Positions 15,915 through 25,071 of a stretch of DNA of 64,000 bases are shown piece after piece. The notes under the pieces were generated by a model. It made no database searches. It saw only the letters and a list, made by a program, of their open reading frames with translations, and was not told the DNA's origin. The first letter of the stretch is position 1. Every line of letters begins with the position of its first letter. Both the position numbers and the translations under genes were made by a program. The DNA is from Gemmobacter sp. 24YEA27 (GTDB taxonomy: Bacteria > Pseudomonadota > Alphaproteobacteria > Rhodobacterales > Rhodobacteraceae). Location of the stretch: contig NZ_JASJPW010000001.1 of assembly GCF_030052995.1 (NCBI RefSeq), forward strand, positions 1,050,501-1,114,500. The letters run 5' to 3'.

Positions 15915-17127
15915 TCAGTCCTTCCCGGCCAGGCTGGCGGCGCCGAGGTCGAAAGCCTTCCGAAAGACGGTCGGCAGGCTGTCGGGGTTGAAGTCATGGG
16001 CGGCAAAGAACTCGCCTCTGCGGGGATTGATATCGGAATGGGCGATCATGATGCGCAGGATGAGATGAAAATGGGTGAAGGTATGGCGGATTTCGCCAGC
16101 CTTCTGCCAGTCGGCATCGGCTGGCGCTGTGGTCGGGCAGGGTGTCCCGGGGGGGCAGGGGGGGCAGAGCCCCCCTGCCCCCCCCGGGACCGGGCGCGCC
16201 GGACTTTGTCCGGCGCGCCCGGCCTTCGGCCGGAAGAGCGTTGCGCGCGCCTTTAGCGAGGCGCTGGTCCCAGCCATCGCCGGGAAGGCCGATCATACCG
16301 CCCAGGAGGCCTGTTTCAGGGCGCCGTTCCAGCAACCATCCGTGCGGGCTGCGCAAGAGCCAGACCACACCTTCCCGCACGGGCTTTTCCGGCTTCGCGA
16401 GCTTGCGGGGCAGGTCGGCCTGATTTCCGGCGGCCCGGGCCGCGCAGGGCAGCATCAGAGGGCAGATCCCGCAGGCCGGGGATCTCGGGGTGCAGATGGT
16501 CGCGCCAAGGTCCATCACTGCCTGGGCATAATCTCCTGGCCGAATGGCCGGGGTCAGCCTCGCTGCCAGTTCCGTCAGCTCTGATTTCGCCGCGGGCAGC
16601 GGGGTTTCCACTTGGAACAGCCGCGACATTACCCGCTCGACATTGCCATCCACGACCACGGCGGGCTCGTCGAAAGCAATCGCCGCCACTGCCGCCGCCG
16701 TATAGGGTCCGATCCCGGGCAGCGTCAGCAGACCGTCACGGCTTTCGGGAAAGCCGCCCCGCGCCGCGACGGCACGGGCGCATTTCAGCAGGTTGCGCGC
16801 CCGCGCATAATAGCCGAGCCCCGCCCATTCCGCCATCACCGCCTCATCCGGCGCTGCCGCCAGCGCCGCGACATCCGGCCAGCGCGCGGTGAAGCGCAGG
16901 AAGTAGCCCCGCACCGCCGCCACCGTCGTCTGCTGCAACATCACCTCTGACAGCCAGACCCGGTAGGGATCAGGGCGCAGGCCCGCCGCCCGCGCGGCGG
17001 GGCCGACCCGCCAGGGCATCTCGCGCGCATGGCGGTCATACCAGGCCAGCAGCGCCACACTTATATCGGCCGTCTCCCCGCCAGGCATCCGGGCCGGCTG
17101 CTGATTTCTTACAGCGCTTTCACGCAA
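15915..17127 (-). CDS. mutY: A/G-specific adenine glycosylase MutY, frame broken inside an inserted palindromic repeat
   Basis: The catalytic half is normal: helix-hairpin-helix LPGIGPYTAAAVAAIAF, catalytic Asp in VVVDGNVERV, and the iron–sulphur cysteines CTPRSPACGICPLMLPC. The C-terminal MutT-like domain begins (LLERRPETGLLGGMIGLPGD) and then runs into a GC-rich palindromic element (about 16144–16263). After it the expected domain resumes in a different frame (DWQKAGEIRHTFTHFHLILR, ending SLPTVFRKAFDLG). As read, the initial frame continues to a stop at 15994 with a nonsense tail. One single-base change in the G/C runs would give a full-length enzyme with about 45 extra residues in a loop. 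The enzyme removes adenine opposite 8-oxoguanine. The gene shown spans both frames. Confidence 0.85.
16144..16263. repeat. GC-rich palindromic element inserted in mutY
   Basis: There are three adjacent hairpins. At 16144–16190, GTCCC and two G-tracts pair with two C-tracts and GGGAC; the tract lengths are 7+7 against 6+8, so the arms differ by single bases. At 16192–16220, a 13-bp stem beginning GGGCGCGCCGGAC has the loop TTT. At 16219–16233, CCGGCCTTCGGCCGG. A fourth, weaker pairing (GCGCC/GGCGC) lies at the end. It reads in protein as RTKSGAPGPGG-type sequence. Confidence 0.75.
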
Positions 17128-17284
17128 GATTTATGGCCTCCGTTGCCGCCGGTATTGCTTCCGGGCTTTCCGCCGCGCCTGCTTGCTCTAAGATAGGCTG
17201 CGAATTTGGCCGGGGAAACCGTCTGTGTGCGCTTTCATGGCGCGCTCATTTCCGGCCATACCGATCTGGCAAAGACAGGACCCC

Positions 17285-17842
17285 ATGGCGCGCAAGCCCG
17301 CCAGCCTTCCGTCAAAAGAACACCGCCGGCGCGGGTTCGAACCGGCATTTTCGCTGGTCTCGAACCAGGTGCGCGGCGCGGGAGAGGCGCGGGGCTTTGC
17401 GGTGGCGCGTCTGGTGACCCATTGGGCCGAGACCGTGGGCGAAGATATCGCAAAGATCACCCGGCCGGTGAAGATCGGCTATGCGACCGCAGGCCCGGGC
17501 GGCAAAGGCTCGGGCATGGGTGCCACGCTCACGCTGCTTGTCCAGGGCGCACATGCGCCGATGATTGGAATGCAGCTTGACCGGATCCGCGAGCGCGTCA
17601 ACGCCGTCTATGGCTATAACGCCATTTCGCGCGTTTATCTGACCCAGACCGCCAGCACCGGCTTTGCCGATGGCCAGGCGCAATTTACCCATGCCCCCGC
17701 AGTGCCACGCCCTGACCCGGAGGCCGAGGCAAAACTCACCGCCACCGCCGCGCGGCAGACCGAAGGCGTCGGCGATCCCGGCCTTCGCGCAGCGCTTGAG
17801 CGGCTCGCGCAGAACATATTATCCCGCCCAGACAGGAAATGA
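17285..17842 (+). CDS. DciA-like DUF721 protein
   Basis: 185 residues from ATG 17285, with AGGA eight bases upstream. The region HWAETVGEDIAKITRPVKIGY is the DUF721/DciA signature, and the following segment (LTLLVQGAHAPMIGMQLDRIRERVNAVYGYNAI) is its KH-like fold. DciA proteins load the replicative helicase DnaB in bacteria that lack DnaC; many DUF721 proteins of alphaproteobacteria are annotated only by domain. It is divergent from mutY and 10 bp upstream of a DsbA-like gene, an order I recognise from other Rhodobacteraceae. Confidence 0.8.
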   Translation: MARKPASLPSKEHRRRGFEPAFSLVSNQVRGAGEARGFAVARLVTHWAETVGEDIAKITRPVKIGYATAGPGGKGSGMGATLTLLVQGAHAPMIGMQLDRIRERVNAVYGYNAISRVYLTQTASTGFADGQAQFTHAPAVPRPDPEAEAKLTATAARQTEGVGDPGLRAALERLAQNILSRPDRK

Positions 17843-17852
17843 GGACGAGACA

Positions 17853-18518
17853 ATGACCATGATCAACCGCCGGCTGCTGCTTTCGATGGCCGCAACGCTC
17901 GCCGCAGCGCCGGCCTGGGCGCAGGAGACCACCGCATCCGAAGGCGAAGCCGCCCCGGAAGCGGCCACCGATGCGCCTGCCTCAGCCGCTCTCACCCCGC
18001 GCGACTTCACCCTGGGCGATCCGGATGCGAAGGTGAAAATCGTTGAATATGCCAGCTTCACCTGCCCGCATTGCGCCAATTTCCATGACACGATCTACCC
18101 GAAGCTGAAGTCTGACTATATCGATACCGGCAAGGTGCATTTCACCCTGCGGGAGGTCTATTTCGACCGCTACGGCTTCTGGGCCGGGATGATCGCGCGC
18201 TGCGACGACAACAAGCGGTATGAAGGCATCTCGGATATCGTCTTTTCGACCCAGGCAAAATGGCTCGATTCCTCGGACCCGACCGTGGTGATGGACAAAT
18301 TGCGCACCATCGGCCTGACCGCCGGCCTCACCAACGAGCAGCTGGATGCCTGCACCGCGAATGAGGCTTTCGGGGAAGAGATGCTGAAACAGTTCGAGGC
18401 GAATATGGCCGCTGACAAAGTGACCGGCACGCCAACCGTCATCCTGGACGGTGAAAAGGTCGACAACTGGGCCTGGGATAATCTCAAATCCCTGATTGAC
18501 GCGAAACTGGCGGGCTGA
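17853..18518 (+). CDS. Periplasmic DsbA-family thiol:disulphide oxidoreductase
   Basis: 221 residues from ATG 17853, which follows GAGGACGAGACA. The signal peptide is MTMINRRLLLSMAATLAAAP with cleavage after AWA. A short Ala/Glu/Thr-rich linker leads to a thioredoxin fold with the active site CPHC in EYASFTCPHCANFHD. The cis-proline motif TGTPTVILDG lies near the C-terminus. CPHC is typical of DsbA. The domain most resembles the thioredoxin_4/BdbD-like branch. It is co-directional with dciA (10 bp gap) and the CoA transferase (5 bp gap), so it sits in a three-gene unit. Confidence 0.88.
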   Translation: MTMINRRLLLSMAATLAAAPAWAQETTASEGEAAPEAATDAPASAALTPRDFTLGDPDAKVKIVEYASFTCPHCANFHDTIYPKLKSDYIDTGKVHFTLREVYFDRYGFWAGMIARCDDNKRYEGISDIVFSTQAKWLDSSDPTVVMDKLRTIGLTAGLTNEQLDACTANEAFGEEMLKQFEANMAADKVTGTPTVILDGEKVDNWAWDNLKSLIDAKLAG

Positions 18519-18523
18519 CCCCG

Positions 18524-19651
18524 ATGTCCGCGCCGCTGGAAGGCATCCGCGTCGTCGAGCTGGCGCGGATTCTCGCTGGCCCCTGGGCGGGTCAGATCCT
18601 CGCCGATCTCGGCGCGGAAGTGATCAAGGTCGAGGCTCCGGAGGGCGATGATACCCGCCGCTGGGGCCCCCCCTTCATCACCCATGAGGGCGAGACTTCG
18701 GCCGCCTATTTCCATTGCTGCAATCGCGGCAAGAAAAGCGTGACCGCCGATTTCCGCGAGCCAGCCGATCAGGCGCGGGTGCGCGAGCTGATCCGGACCG
18801 CCGATGTGGTGATCGAGAATTTCAAGCTCGGCGGTCTGGCGAAATACGGGCTGGATTATGTCAGCCTGAAAGAGATCAATCCGGGGCTGATCTATTGCTC
18901 GATCACCGGTTTCGGCCAGACCGGGCCCTATGCGCATCGCGCGGGCTATGACTTCATCATCCAGGGCATGGCCGGGCTGATGTCGGTGACAGGCCCAGCC
19001 GATGGCCAGCCGCAAAAGGTCGGTGTGGCGGTGACGGATGTGTTTACCGGCATCTATGCCTCGAACGCGATCATGGCGGCGCTGATCCAGCGCGGCCGCA
19101 CCGGGGCAGGTCAGCATATCGACATGGCGCTGATGGATGTGGCGACCGCGATCATGGCCAATCAGGCGATGAATTACCTCGCGACGGGCACCGCGCCGGT
19201 GAAGATGGGCAATGCCCATCCGAACCTCGCGCCCTATGCGGTGTTTGACTGTTCGGATGGCTGGCTGATCCTTGCGATCGGCAATGACGGCCAGTTCCGC
19301 AAGCTTTGCGGCCTGCTTGGCCTGAGCGACCTGGCTGATGATCCGGCCTTTGTGACCAATGCCGACCGCGTGACGCATCGCGCCGGGCTGACGGACAGAC
19401 TGTCTGCTGCGACCCGCGCCATGACCAAAGCAGAGCTGCTGGCCGCCTGCGAGGCCAATGGCGTCCCTGCCGGCCCGATCAATGATATGGCCGAGGTCTT
19501 CTCGGACCCGCAGGTCATTGCCCGCGCCCTGCAGATCGCACCCGGCGGCGTGCCGGGGGTGCGCAGCCCGATGAGTTTCTCGGGGGCGGAGCTGTCGCTG
19601 GGCGCGCCCTCGCCGCGTCTGGGTCAGCATCAGGCCGAGATTTTTGGTTGA
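18524..19651 (+). CDS. CaiB/BaiF (class III) CoA transferase
   Basis: 375 residues. The N-terminus LEGIRVVELARILAGPWAGQ and the segment LGAEVIKVEAPEGDDTRRWG are characteristic of the family. The catalytic Asp is expected in the GQHIDMALMD motif at about residue 200. Class III enzymes move CoA between carboxylic acids through acyl-aspartate intermediates. The sequence alone does not fix the substrate; succinyl-CoA-dependent dicarboxylate or formyl/oxalate-type reactions are all possible. It is last in the run with dciA and dsbA, and a dispersed repeat lies right after the stop. Confidence 0.88.
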   Translation: MSAPLEGIRVVELARILAGPWAGQILADLGAEVIKVEAPEGDDTRRWGPPFITHEGETSAAYFHCCNRGKKSVTADFREPADQARVRELIRTADVVIENFKLGGLAKYGLDYVSLKEINPGLIYCSITGFGQTGPYAHRAGYDFIIQGMAGLMSVTGPADGQPQKVGVAVTDVFTGIYASNAIMAALIQRGRTGAGQHIDMALMDVATAIMANQAMNYLATGTAPVKMGNAHPNLAPYAVFDCSDGWLILAIGNDGQFRKLCGLLGLSDLADDPAFVTNADRVTHRAGLTDRLSAATRAMTKAELLAACEANGVPAGPINDMAEVFSDPQVIARALQIAPGGVPGVRSPMSFSGAELSLGAPSPRLGQHQAEIFG

Positions 19652-19660
19652 AGCGGAGAA

Positions 19661-19728
19661 GGCGGGGGGCCAGCCCCCCGGCGCCCTTTCAGGGCGCTCC
19701 CCCCGGGATATTTTCAGACAGATGAAGA
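19661..19728 (+). repeat. Dispersed hairpin/GGGATATTT repeat after the CoA transferase
   Basis: A GGGGGGCC…GGCCCCCC-type hairpin and a second GGCGCCCTTTCAGGGCGC-like stem are followed by CCCCGGGATATTTTCAGACA and GATGAAGA (core 19701–19728). It belongs to the family seen at 7881, 29751, 38427, 51431, 61662 and 63720. Confidence 0.7.
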
Positions 19729-19736
19729 GAGGCAGC

Positions 19737-20141
19737 CTATTCGGGATAGGCCGCCTTGCATTGCGTGATCACGGATTGCGCCTGGCGCGACAGATCGCGC
19801 TGTTTTACCTGCAGTTGCGAGAGCTTTTTTGCCTCGAGCGCGAGGTCGATTGAGCGCGGCCTGGTGCGGACCTCGGTGTCCCAGCTGCGGCAGGTGGTCG
19901 AGACCGGGCGCGGCGTCGGGTCTTCTTTGGTGCCGGGGATATAGCGGATACAGGGCCGCCAGTCCGGCACCGTGACCTCATAGCGTTCAATCGCATAGCC
20001 GCGCTGCAGATTGCCTTGCGATTCGCCGATCAGCTTTTCCACTGTCCGCAGATCGCGCGTATTGCGGCTGATACATTGTTCTTGCGGCGTGCCGCAGGCG
20101 GCGAGGGTGGTGAGGATAAGAAAGGCGGCAGTTTTTTTCAT
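19737..20141 (-). CDS. Small lipoprotein, unknown function
   Basis: 134 residues from ATG 20141. The N-terminus MKKTAAFLILTTLAACGTPQ has a lipobox (LAAC), so it is probably lipid-anchored at Cys16. The mature part has four further cysteines, a central VPDWRPCIRYIPG segment and a charged C-terminal helix with a basic Gln/Arg-rich stretch (KKLSQLQVKQRDLSRQAQS). I do not recognise a family. It is divergent from hemF and ends next to the repeat behind the CoA transferase. Confidence 0.72.
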   Translation of the reverse strand: MKKTAAFLILTTLAACGTPQEQCISRNTRDLRTVEKLIGESQGNLQRGYAIERYEVTVPDWRPCIRYIPGTKEDPTPRPVSTTCRSWDTEVRTRPRSIDLALEAKKLSQLQVKQRDLSRQAQSVITQCKAAYPE

Positions 20142-20260
20142 GATGCGACTCGCGAGGGTCTGGCGGGGAGCGGCTGGCGACCAGCATGGCATAGCCGGGA
20201 CGGGGGCCAAACGGGTTGGAGGCTCTGGCTTGCGGTGATAGGCAAAGGCTGGCCGAGACG

Positions 20261-21139
20261 ATGGATATGACAATGGGCAACGATCTGACCGAATACAAGA
20301 TACGGGCTTCGGACTGGTTCCGTACACTGCGCGACCGGATTGTCGCGGCGTTCGAGGATCTGGAGGATCGCGCGCCCGGGGATCTTGCGCCCGGCCGGTT
20401 CGAGGTAACCCCCACCAGCCGCGAAAATGACGGCGGCGGTGGCATCATGAGCGTGATGCGCGGCGGCAGGGTATTTGAGAAGGTCGGCGTCAACTGGTCC
20501 GCGGTCCACGGGTCACTGGGCGCGCGGGCGCAAAAGGCGATGGCAGCGCGCGGTGTGCCCGGGATGGAGCAGGATCCGCGCTTCTGGGCCAGCGGCATCA
20601 GTCTCGTTGCCCATATGCAGAACCCGCATTGCCCGGCGGTGCATATGAACACCCGCATGTTCTGGACGCCGCATGCCTGGTGGTTTGGTGGCGGCGCCGA
20701 TCTGAACCCCTGTCTGGAATATACTGAGGACACGGCGCATTTTCATGGCGTGTTGCAGGCCGCCTGCGATGCCCATGACCCGGGCTATTACGCGAAGTTC
20801 AAACCCTGGGCGGATGAGTATTTCTTCATCCCGCATCGCGGTCGCGCGCGCGGTGTCGGCGGTATCTTCTACGACGACCTCAATACCGGCGACTGGGAGG
20901 CCGATTTCGCCTTTACCCGCGCTGTGGGTGAGGCCTTCCTGCCCGCCTTCCTGCCAGTGACCGAACGCCATATCGGCGAGGCTTTCGCCGGACCCGAGCG
21001 CGAGGCACAGCTTGTCCATCGCGGCCTTTATGCCGAATATAACCTTGTCTATGACCGGGGCACGAAATTCGGCCTCGAAACCGGTCATGACGCTAATGCG
21101 GTTCTTATGTCCCTGCCACCTCTGGCAAAATGGATCTGA
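20261..21139 (+). CDS. hemF: Oxygen-dependent coproporphyrinogen III oxidase HemF
   Basis: 292 residues from ATG 20261; ATGs at 20267 and 20273 are alternatives. Family motifs are clear: RFEVTPTSRENDGGGGIMSV, then VHMNTRMFW and WWFGGGADLNPCLEY, HRGRARGVGGIFYDDL, and near the end YAEYNLVYDRGTKFGLETG. The enzyme converts coproporphyrinogen III to protoporphyrinogen IX with O2. It is cytoplasmic and works as a homodimer. hemE, two steps away in the same pathway, lies at 23318 on the other strand. A small conserved gene follows 3 bp later. Confidence 0.95.
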   Translation: MDMTMGNDLTEYKIRASDWFRTLRDRIVAAFEDLEDRAPGDLAPGRFEVTPTSRENDGGGGIMSVMRGGRVFEKVGVNWSAVHGSLGARAQKAMAARGVPGMEQDPRFWASGISLVAHMQNPHCPAVHMNTRMFWTPHAWWFGGGADLNPCLEYTEDTAHFHGVLQAACDAHDPGYYAKFKPWADEYFFIPHRGRARGVGGIFYDDLNTGDWEADFAFTRAVGEAFLPAFLPVTERHIGEAFAGPEREAQLVHRGLYAEYNLVYDRGTKFGLETGHDANAVLMSLPPLAKWI

Positions 21140-21142
21140 AAC

Positions 21143-21496
21143 ATGTCTGACATCATCGTCAAAGCCCTCTATGCCTCGGTTGTCGAGGATGAGGGCCAGC
21201 TGTTCATCGGCTTTGTCGAGGGCGAGGATGAGGAGGAGCCCTATGTCATGTTCCGCCGAGACGCCTTTGGCGGCCCGGTCTGGTTCGAGGTGTCCGATGA
21301 GAGCCTCGGGGCCGAAGAGGCGGTCGAAAGCGTGACCCGCACCGAGCGCGGGCTGTCGATTCTGATCGACCCTGCTAAAGCGTCGAAATTTGTCATGGCG
21401 CGTGAGATTGTGGTGAAGATCACTGCCGCGACCGAGAATGGCGAAGAGGCGATTGAAGCTCTCAGGGATCTGATGGGGGATCGGTTTCGGGGGTGA
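21143..21496 (+). CDS. Conserved hypothetical acidic protein downstream of hemF
   Basis: 117 residues, beginning 3 bp after the hemF stop, so almost certainly co-transcribed. It is rich in Glu and Asp (FVEGEDEEEPYVMF) with alternating beta and alpha segments and no signal peptide or membrane segment. No family recognised. Its last 35 bp overlap the 3' end of the AT-rich gene on the other strand. Confidence 0.75.
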   Translation: MSDIIVKALYASVVEDEGQLFIGFVEGEDEEEPYVMFRRDAFGGPVWFEVSDESLGAEEAVESVTRTERGLSILIDPAKASKFVMAREIVVKITAATENGEEAIEALRDLMGDRFRG

Positions 21497-22298
21497 GGGG
21501 AGCCATTGGCGCATCATTTCTACGTGCCATGATACTCTTGATGCGGTCCAGGTGCGAATATCCCTCAATTGTGATGCTGGCTGAATAGCTTCCCGATTCT
21601 GGTGCTCCTTTTAATGCAACTTTCCGACTTCTGATCAGACTATCCAGGGCATCCTGCAATTCTATCCGTAACTGATGCGAATTTGGAGTGAGGGCCAGGT
21701 TCCCGCCGAGCATTGATGTAATCAGATCGTGTTCGGAAGTAATGGAAACCTGGCCACCTGCGGTTTCGAGTGCTTGTAGCAGTTTCGTGGCGCCCATGAT
21801 TCGCGCTGTGGCGTTGGTTTCGGCTTCCACTGTATCAATACTGCTGCGCAACTGGGCTTCTTTTTCAATCAATAAATGCTCTTTGTCCGCAATCTTGTCC
21901 CGTTTCTCCAACGAGATACGTTTCGACAACAGAATGCTTGCATCGACCTCATCATCGGCATTGTGGCGTATTGAACGGATTTTTGCACTCCGCTGAGCCA
22001 GCACCGATTTGCGCCAAAGTTCGGTTCTGGAAATCAGAAAGCTGAGTACAGCATGTGTTGCAGAAAATGTAAGGCATACGACTATTGCGGTGCAGGCGGG
22101 GTAAAGAAAGGAACGGATTGGTCCCGTTACAGCGTCAATCTTTTCGAGCTTTTCAGCTGTCGTCAGATCACCGGCAAACAGGATCAGAACTACCCGCCAG
22201 TTCCACAACACAAGGCTGCTGAGGAAAAACAGCGTGAAATAGCCGCTGCCGGTTTTGTGGCGCCAGTCGGCGTAAAAGTCTTTGAAAAACGTGGTCAA
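21462..22298 (-). CDS. AT-rich orphan membrane/coiled-coil protein
   Basis: 278 residues from a TTG at 22298; no ATG lies near the N-terminus, so the start is tentative. Two transmembrane segments (YFTLFFLSSLVLWNWRVVLI and SFLYPACTAIVVCLTFSA) are followed by a charged helical region, probably coiled coil (SKRISLEKRDKIADKEHLLI and continuing), then a mixed C-terminal domain. Codon use and base composition are clearly lower in GC than the flanking genes, suggesting acquisition by transfer. No catalytic motif or family was recognised. It overlaps the hemF-linked gene at the 3' end and follows the SdiA-regulated-type gene on the same strand with a 66-bp gap. Confidence 0.65.
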   Translation of the reverse strand: MTTFFKDFYADWRHKTGSGYFTLFFLSSLVLWNWRVVLILFAGDLTTAEKLEKIDAVTGPIRSFLYPACTAIVVCLTFSATHAVLSFLISRTELWRKSVLAQRSAKIRSIRHNADDEVDASILLSKRISLEKRDKIADKEHLLIEKEAQLRSSIDTVEAETNATARIMGATKLLQALETAGGQVSITSEHDLITSMLGGNLALTPNSHQLRIELQDALDSLIRSRKVALKGAPESGSYSASITIEGYSHLDRIKSIMARRNDAPMAPLTPETDPPSDP

Positions 22299-22364
22299 AT
22301 CAGGCTCAGCAATCAGGAAATGATCGCCAGGCTATGCCGGATCACAGGCGGAAGACAAGCGCCC

Positions 22365-23321
22365 TCAATCGGCCCAGGAAGGTGAGGGATCGCGGCTGAA
22401 GCGGTAGAAGAGGTTCGGCTCCGACACGATGTAAATGTCTCCCCGCGCATCAACCGCCAGCCCTTCTGCCTGCGGGACATCGTCTCGCAGCCCATGCCAG
22501 CCGGACCAGAGCGGCATCACGCTGACCGGGCTGCCATCCGGCGCATATTCGGCCAGCGCGCCGGTCATATCCGACAAAAGCAGCAGATTGCCGGTCGCAT
22601 CATGGGCCGAAAGCGACGAGAGGTCGGTGGTGAAATGGCCGAAGCGGTCGCCGGGCGCCCATTCGGTCACGCTGATCGAAAAGCCCTTTCCGGCAATCGC
22701 GTCGGTCAGGCCCCCGACCCGCAGCACACGGATCGGCAGCATTTCCTGGGCGATGAACAGCTCGTCACGCGCACTGTCCCAGGACACGCCCTCAAAGCCC
22801 ATGTTGTGGAAGGTTCCGTAGTTCAACACCAGTTCTGGTGAGCCTGCCAGATCGACCTCGCGGGTCTCCGGCCCGATCTCCACCCAGTTCAGGCTTTGCC
22901 GCGCCTCATCGGAAATGACAAAGACCGTGCCCTCCACATGGGAAATCCCCTCCGGATCCACCGCGCCGATCAGCGGGATCAGCCGCAATAGCGCTCCCTC
23001 TGTCGACAGTTCCGCAATTCCCGGCGGGCGGTTGATCACCGCAAAGAGCGTGTCGCTTTCGGGCGCCCAGGTCAGGCCGGAAAGGTTGCTCTCCACCCCC
23101 GCCACCGGCTGCGCCTCGATCTGCGCAGTGTAATAGGGCAGCCAGATGCCCTTTTCCTGCCAGTCGGCTGCGGTCTGGCGCATGTTCAGATATTGCAGCC
23201 CGAGCCCGAAAAGCCCCGAAGCCCAGAGCCAGAAGCCGCCGCCCGCCAGCACAAAGGCCGCCATGCCCCAAAAGAGGGGGCGCCGGCGCCGGGCAAGGGG
23301 CAGGGCTGTGCTGAGGCTCAT
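22365..23321 (-). CDS. SdiA-regulated (YjiK-like) domain protein, membrane anchored
   Basis: 318 residues. One N-terminal membrane segment ([20 protein letters not shown]) is followed by a domain with repeated beta-propeller-like blades: [37 protein letters not shown], and [20 protein letters not shown] near the end. This pattern matches the SdiA-regulated family (E. coli YjiK), whose role is poorly known. The start overlaps the hemE stop by 4 bp, so it is translationally coupled to hemE. Confidence 0.75.
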   Translation of the reverse strand: MSLSTALPLARRRRPLFWGMAAFVLAGGGFWLWASGLFGLGLQYLNMRQTAADWQEKGIWLPYYTAQIEAQPVAGVESNLSGLTWAPESDTLFAVINRPPGIAELSTEGALLRLIPLIGAVDPEGISHVEGTVFVISDEARQSLNWVEIGPETREVDLAGSPELVLNYGTFHNMGFEGVSWDSARDELFIAQEMLPIRVLRVGGLTDAIAGKGFSISVTEWAPGDRFGHFTTDLSSLSAHDATGNLLLLSDMTGALAEYAPDGSPVSVMPLWSGWHGLRDDVPQAEGLAVDARGDIYIVSEPNLFYRFSRDPSPSWAD

Positions 23322-24352
23322 CCCCCTTCCCGAACGGCGTCGATCATCCGCTGCACATTATCGGGATCCGCATCAGGGGTGATGCCATGGCCGAGATTGA
23401 AGATATGCGGGCCTTTCGAGAAGGCGCGCACCACATGGCGGGTCTCGCGGATCAGATCTTCGCCGCCGGTGACCAGATGATGCGGTGCCAGATTGCCCTG
23501 GACGCAGATCTCTTTCTGCACATGTTCCGCCGCCCATTCCGGGCTGACCGAATTGTCCACCGCGACGCAATCGGCGCCGGTCGCGCCTGCGAAACCGATA
23601 TAGCCCGCGCCCGCTTCGCGCGGGAAGGCAATCACCGGCAGGCCGGGATGGCGGGCTTTCAGCGCGGCGATGATCTTCGCCGCCGGTTTCACGGCAAAAT
23701 CCTGAACATCCTGACCTTTCAGGCTGCCGGCCCAGCTGTCGAACAGCTTGATCACCTCGGCCCCGGCCTCGACCTGGGCCGAGAGATATTCGATCGTCGC
23801 GCCGGTCAGCCGGTCGATCAGCGCTTCAAAGGTCGCGCGATCCTCGCGTTTCAGGCGATGCGCGCCCGCCTGTTCCTCTTTGCCGCGCCCCGCGATCATA
23901 TAGGTCGCGACTGTCCAGGGGGCCCCGGCAAAGCCGATCAGCGTCGTTTCCGCCGGCAGCTCGCGCTTGAGGATCCTCAGCGTCTGATAGACCGGCGCCA
24001 GGGTCTCGTGAATCGCTTCATCCGGGCGCAGCCCCGCCACTTCGGCGGCCGAGGTCGTGGTCTCCATCCGCGGCCCTTCACCGGTCTCAAACCACAATTC
24101 CCGCCCGAGCGCCTGGGGCAAAAGCAGGATATCGGCAAACAGGATCGCCGCATCGAAGCCATAGCGCCGGATCGGCTGCAGCGTCACTTCCGCCGCAAGC
24201 TCGGAATTGTAGCACAGCCTGAGAAAGTCGCCCGCCTCGGCCCGGGTCGCGCGATATTCCGGCAGGTAACGGCCTGCCTGGCGCATCATCCAGACCGGCG
24301 GCACCGGCTGAACCTCTCCCCTCAGGGCGCGCAGGATCTTTTTCTCGCTCAT
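23318..24352 (-). CDS. hemE: Uroporphyrinogen decarboxylase HemE
   Basis: 344 residues from ATG 24352. Motifs typical of the family are [17 protein letters not shown] at the N-terminus, [14 protein letters not shown] near residue 145, and the strand/loop [12 protein letters not shown]. It decarboxylates the four acetate side chains of uroporphyrinogen III to give coproporphyrinogen III, the substrate of HemF encoded at 20261. Cytoplasmic. It is the first gene of a unit with the SdiA-regulated-type protein. Confidence 0.95.
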   Translation of the reverse strand: MSEKKILRALRGEVQPVPPVWMMRQAGRYLPEYRATRAEAGDFLRLCYNSELAAEVTLQPIRRYGFDAAILFADILLLPQALGRELWFETGEGPRMETTTSAAEVAGLRPDEAIHETLAPVYQTLRILKRELPAETTLIGFAGAPWTVATYMIAGRGKEEQAGAHRLKREDRATFEALIDRLTGATIEYLSAQVEAGAEVIKLFDSWAGSLKGQDVQDFAVKPAAKIIAALKARHPGLPVIAFPREAGAGYIGFAGATGADCVAVDNSVSPEWAAEHVQKEICVQGNLAPHHLVTGGEDLIRETRHVVRAFSKGPHIFNLGHGITPDADPDNVQRMIDAVREGG

Positions 24353-24570
24353 GGCAACCTCCGGCTTATCCCAAGCGCCGTGCCCCGCCCGCGACCACAA
24401 GTCAAGCGACCATCCGCCCGCAAGGCCCCTTGGCGCGTCCATCTGCCGCGCGTTCCTCCTCAATTCCGCCTGTTACAGATACGCCCGCCGCCACCCGCCA
24501 AAGGGCCGCAGAGATTGTCATTTCGCACCGGATCAGCGATGGTGCCGCAGATTTCAGTCAAAGGTGCCCT

Positions 24571-25071
24571 ATGTCTGCCGATCCCCTTGCCGCCCCGAAA
24601 AAGCGGGTCTCGACCAGTGTTTTGCTGCTGGTCTACCTCGCCTTCATGCTGTTCGGGATCGTGATCGTCGCGGTGATCTGGATGGTGGCAGACCAGTTCC
24701 TGACCAGCTCATCGCAAAACAGCGCGATGGGGGTGGTGGTCCCGATGATTGCTGCCATGTCGATGTCCTCCTTCTGGGCGAGGCGCGAGGGCCGACCCAC
24801 CTCTGGCCGGCAATGGTGGATTGCGCTGCTGGCCACTTTGCTGACGCTTGCGCTGAACGGCGCGCTGATCTGGGCCATCGCCTCCAGCGGTGCATGGCCG
24901 GAACTTTCCTTCCGCAACGGCTTCAGCCGCGATGACCTGGTGTTCGGCAGTATCGTTGGCGCAGTGCTGCTGGTGCTTTTGACTCTGGTCGTCCGCTTCG
25001 GCTTCTGGCTGGGGCTCAATGGATGGGAAAAACAACAGGCCAAACTCGCCGCGCTGAAGACCCGGCGATGA
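24571..25071 (+). CDS. Four-helix inner-membrane protein, possibly ABZJ_00895 family
   Basis: 166 residues from ATG 24571, with AAGGTG upstream. Hydrophobic segments are TSVLLLVYLAFMLFGIVIVA, MGVVVPMIAAMSMSS, WWIALLATLLTLALNGALIW and VFGSIVGAVLLVLLTLVVRF. Size and topology resemble the ABZJ_00895 membrane family, but I cannot confirm it. Its stop overlaps the next start in ATGA, so the two genes are coupled. Confidence 0.7.
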   Translation: MSADPLAAPKKRVSTSVLLLVYLAFMLFGIVIVAVIWMVADQFLTSSSQNSAMGVVVPMIAAMSMSSFWARREGRPTSGRQWWIALLATLLTLALNGALIWAIASSGAWPELSFRNGFSRDDLVFGSIVGAVLLVLLTLVVRFGFWLGLNGWEKQQAKLAALKTRR

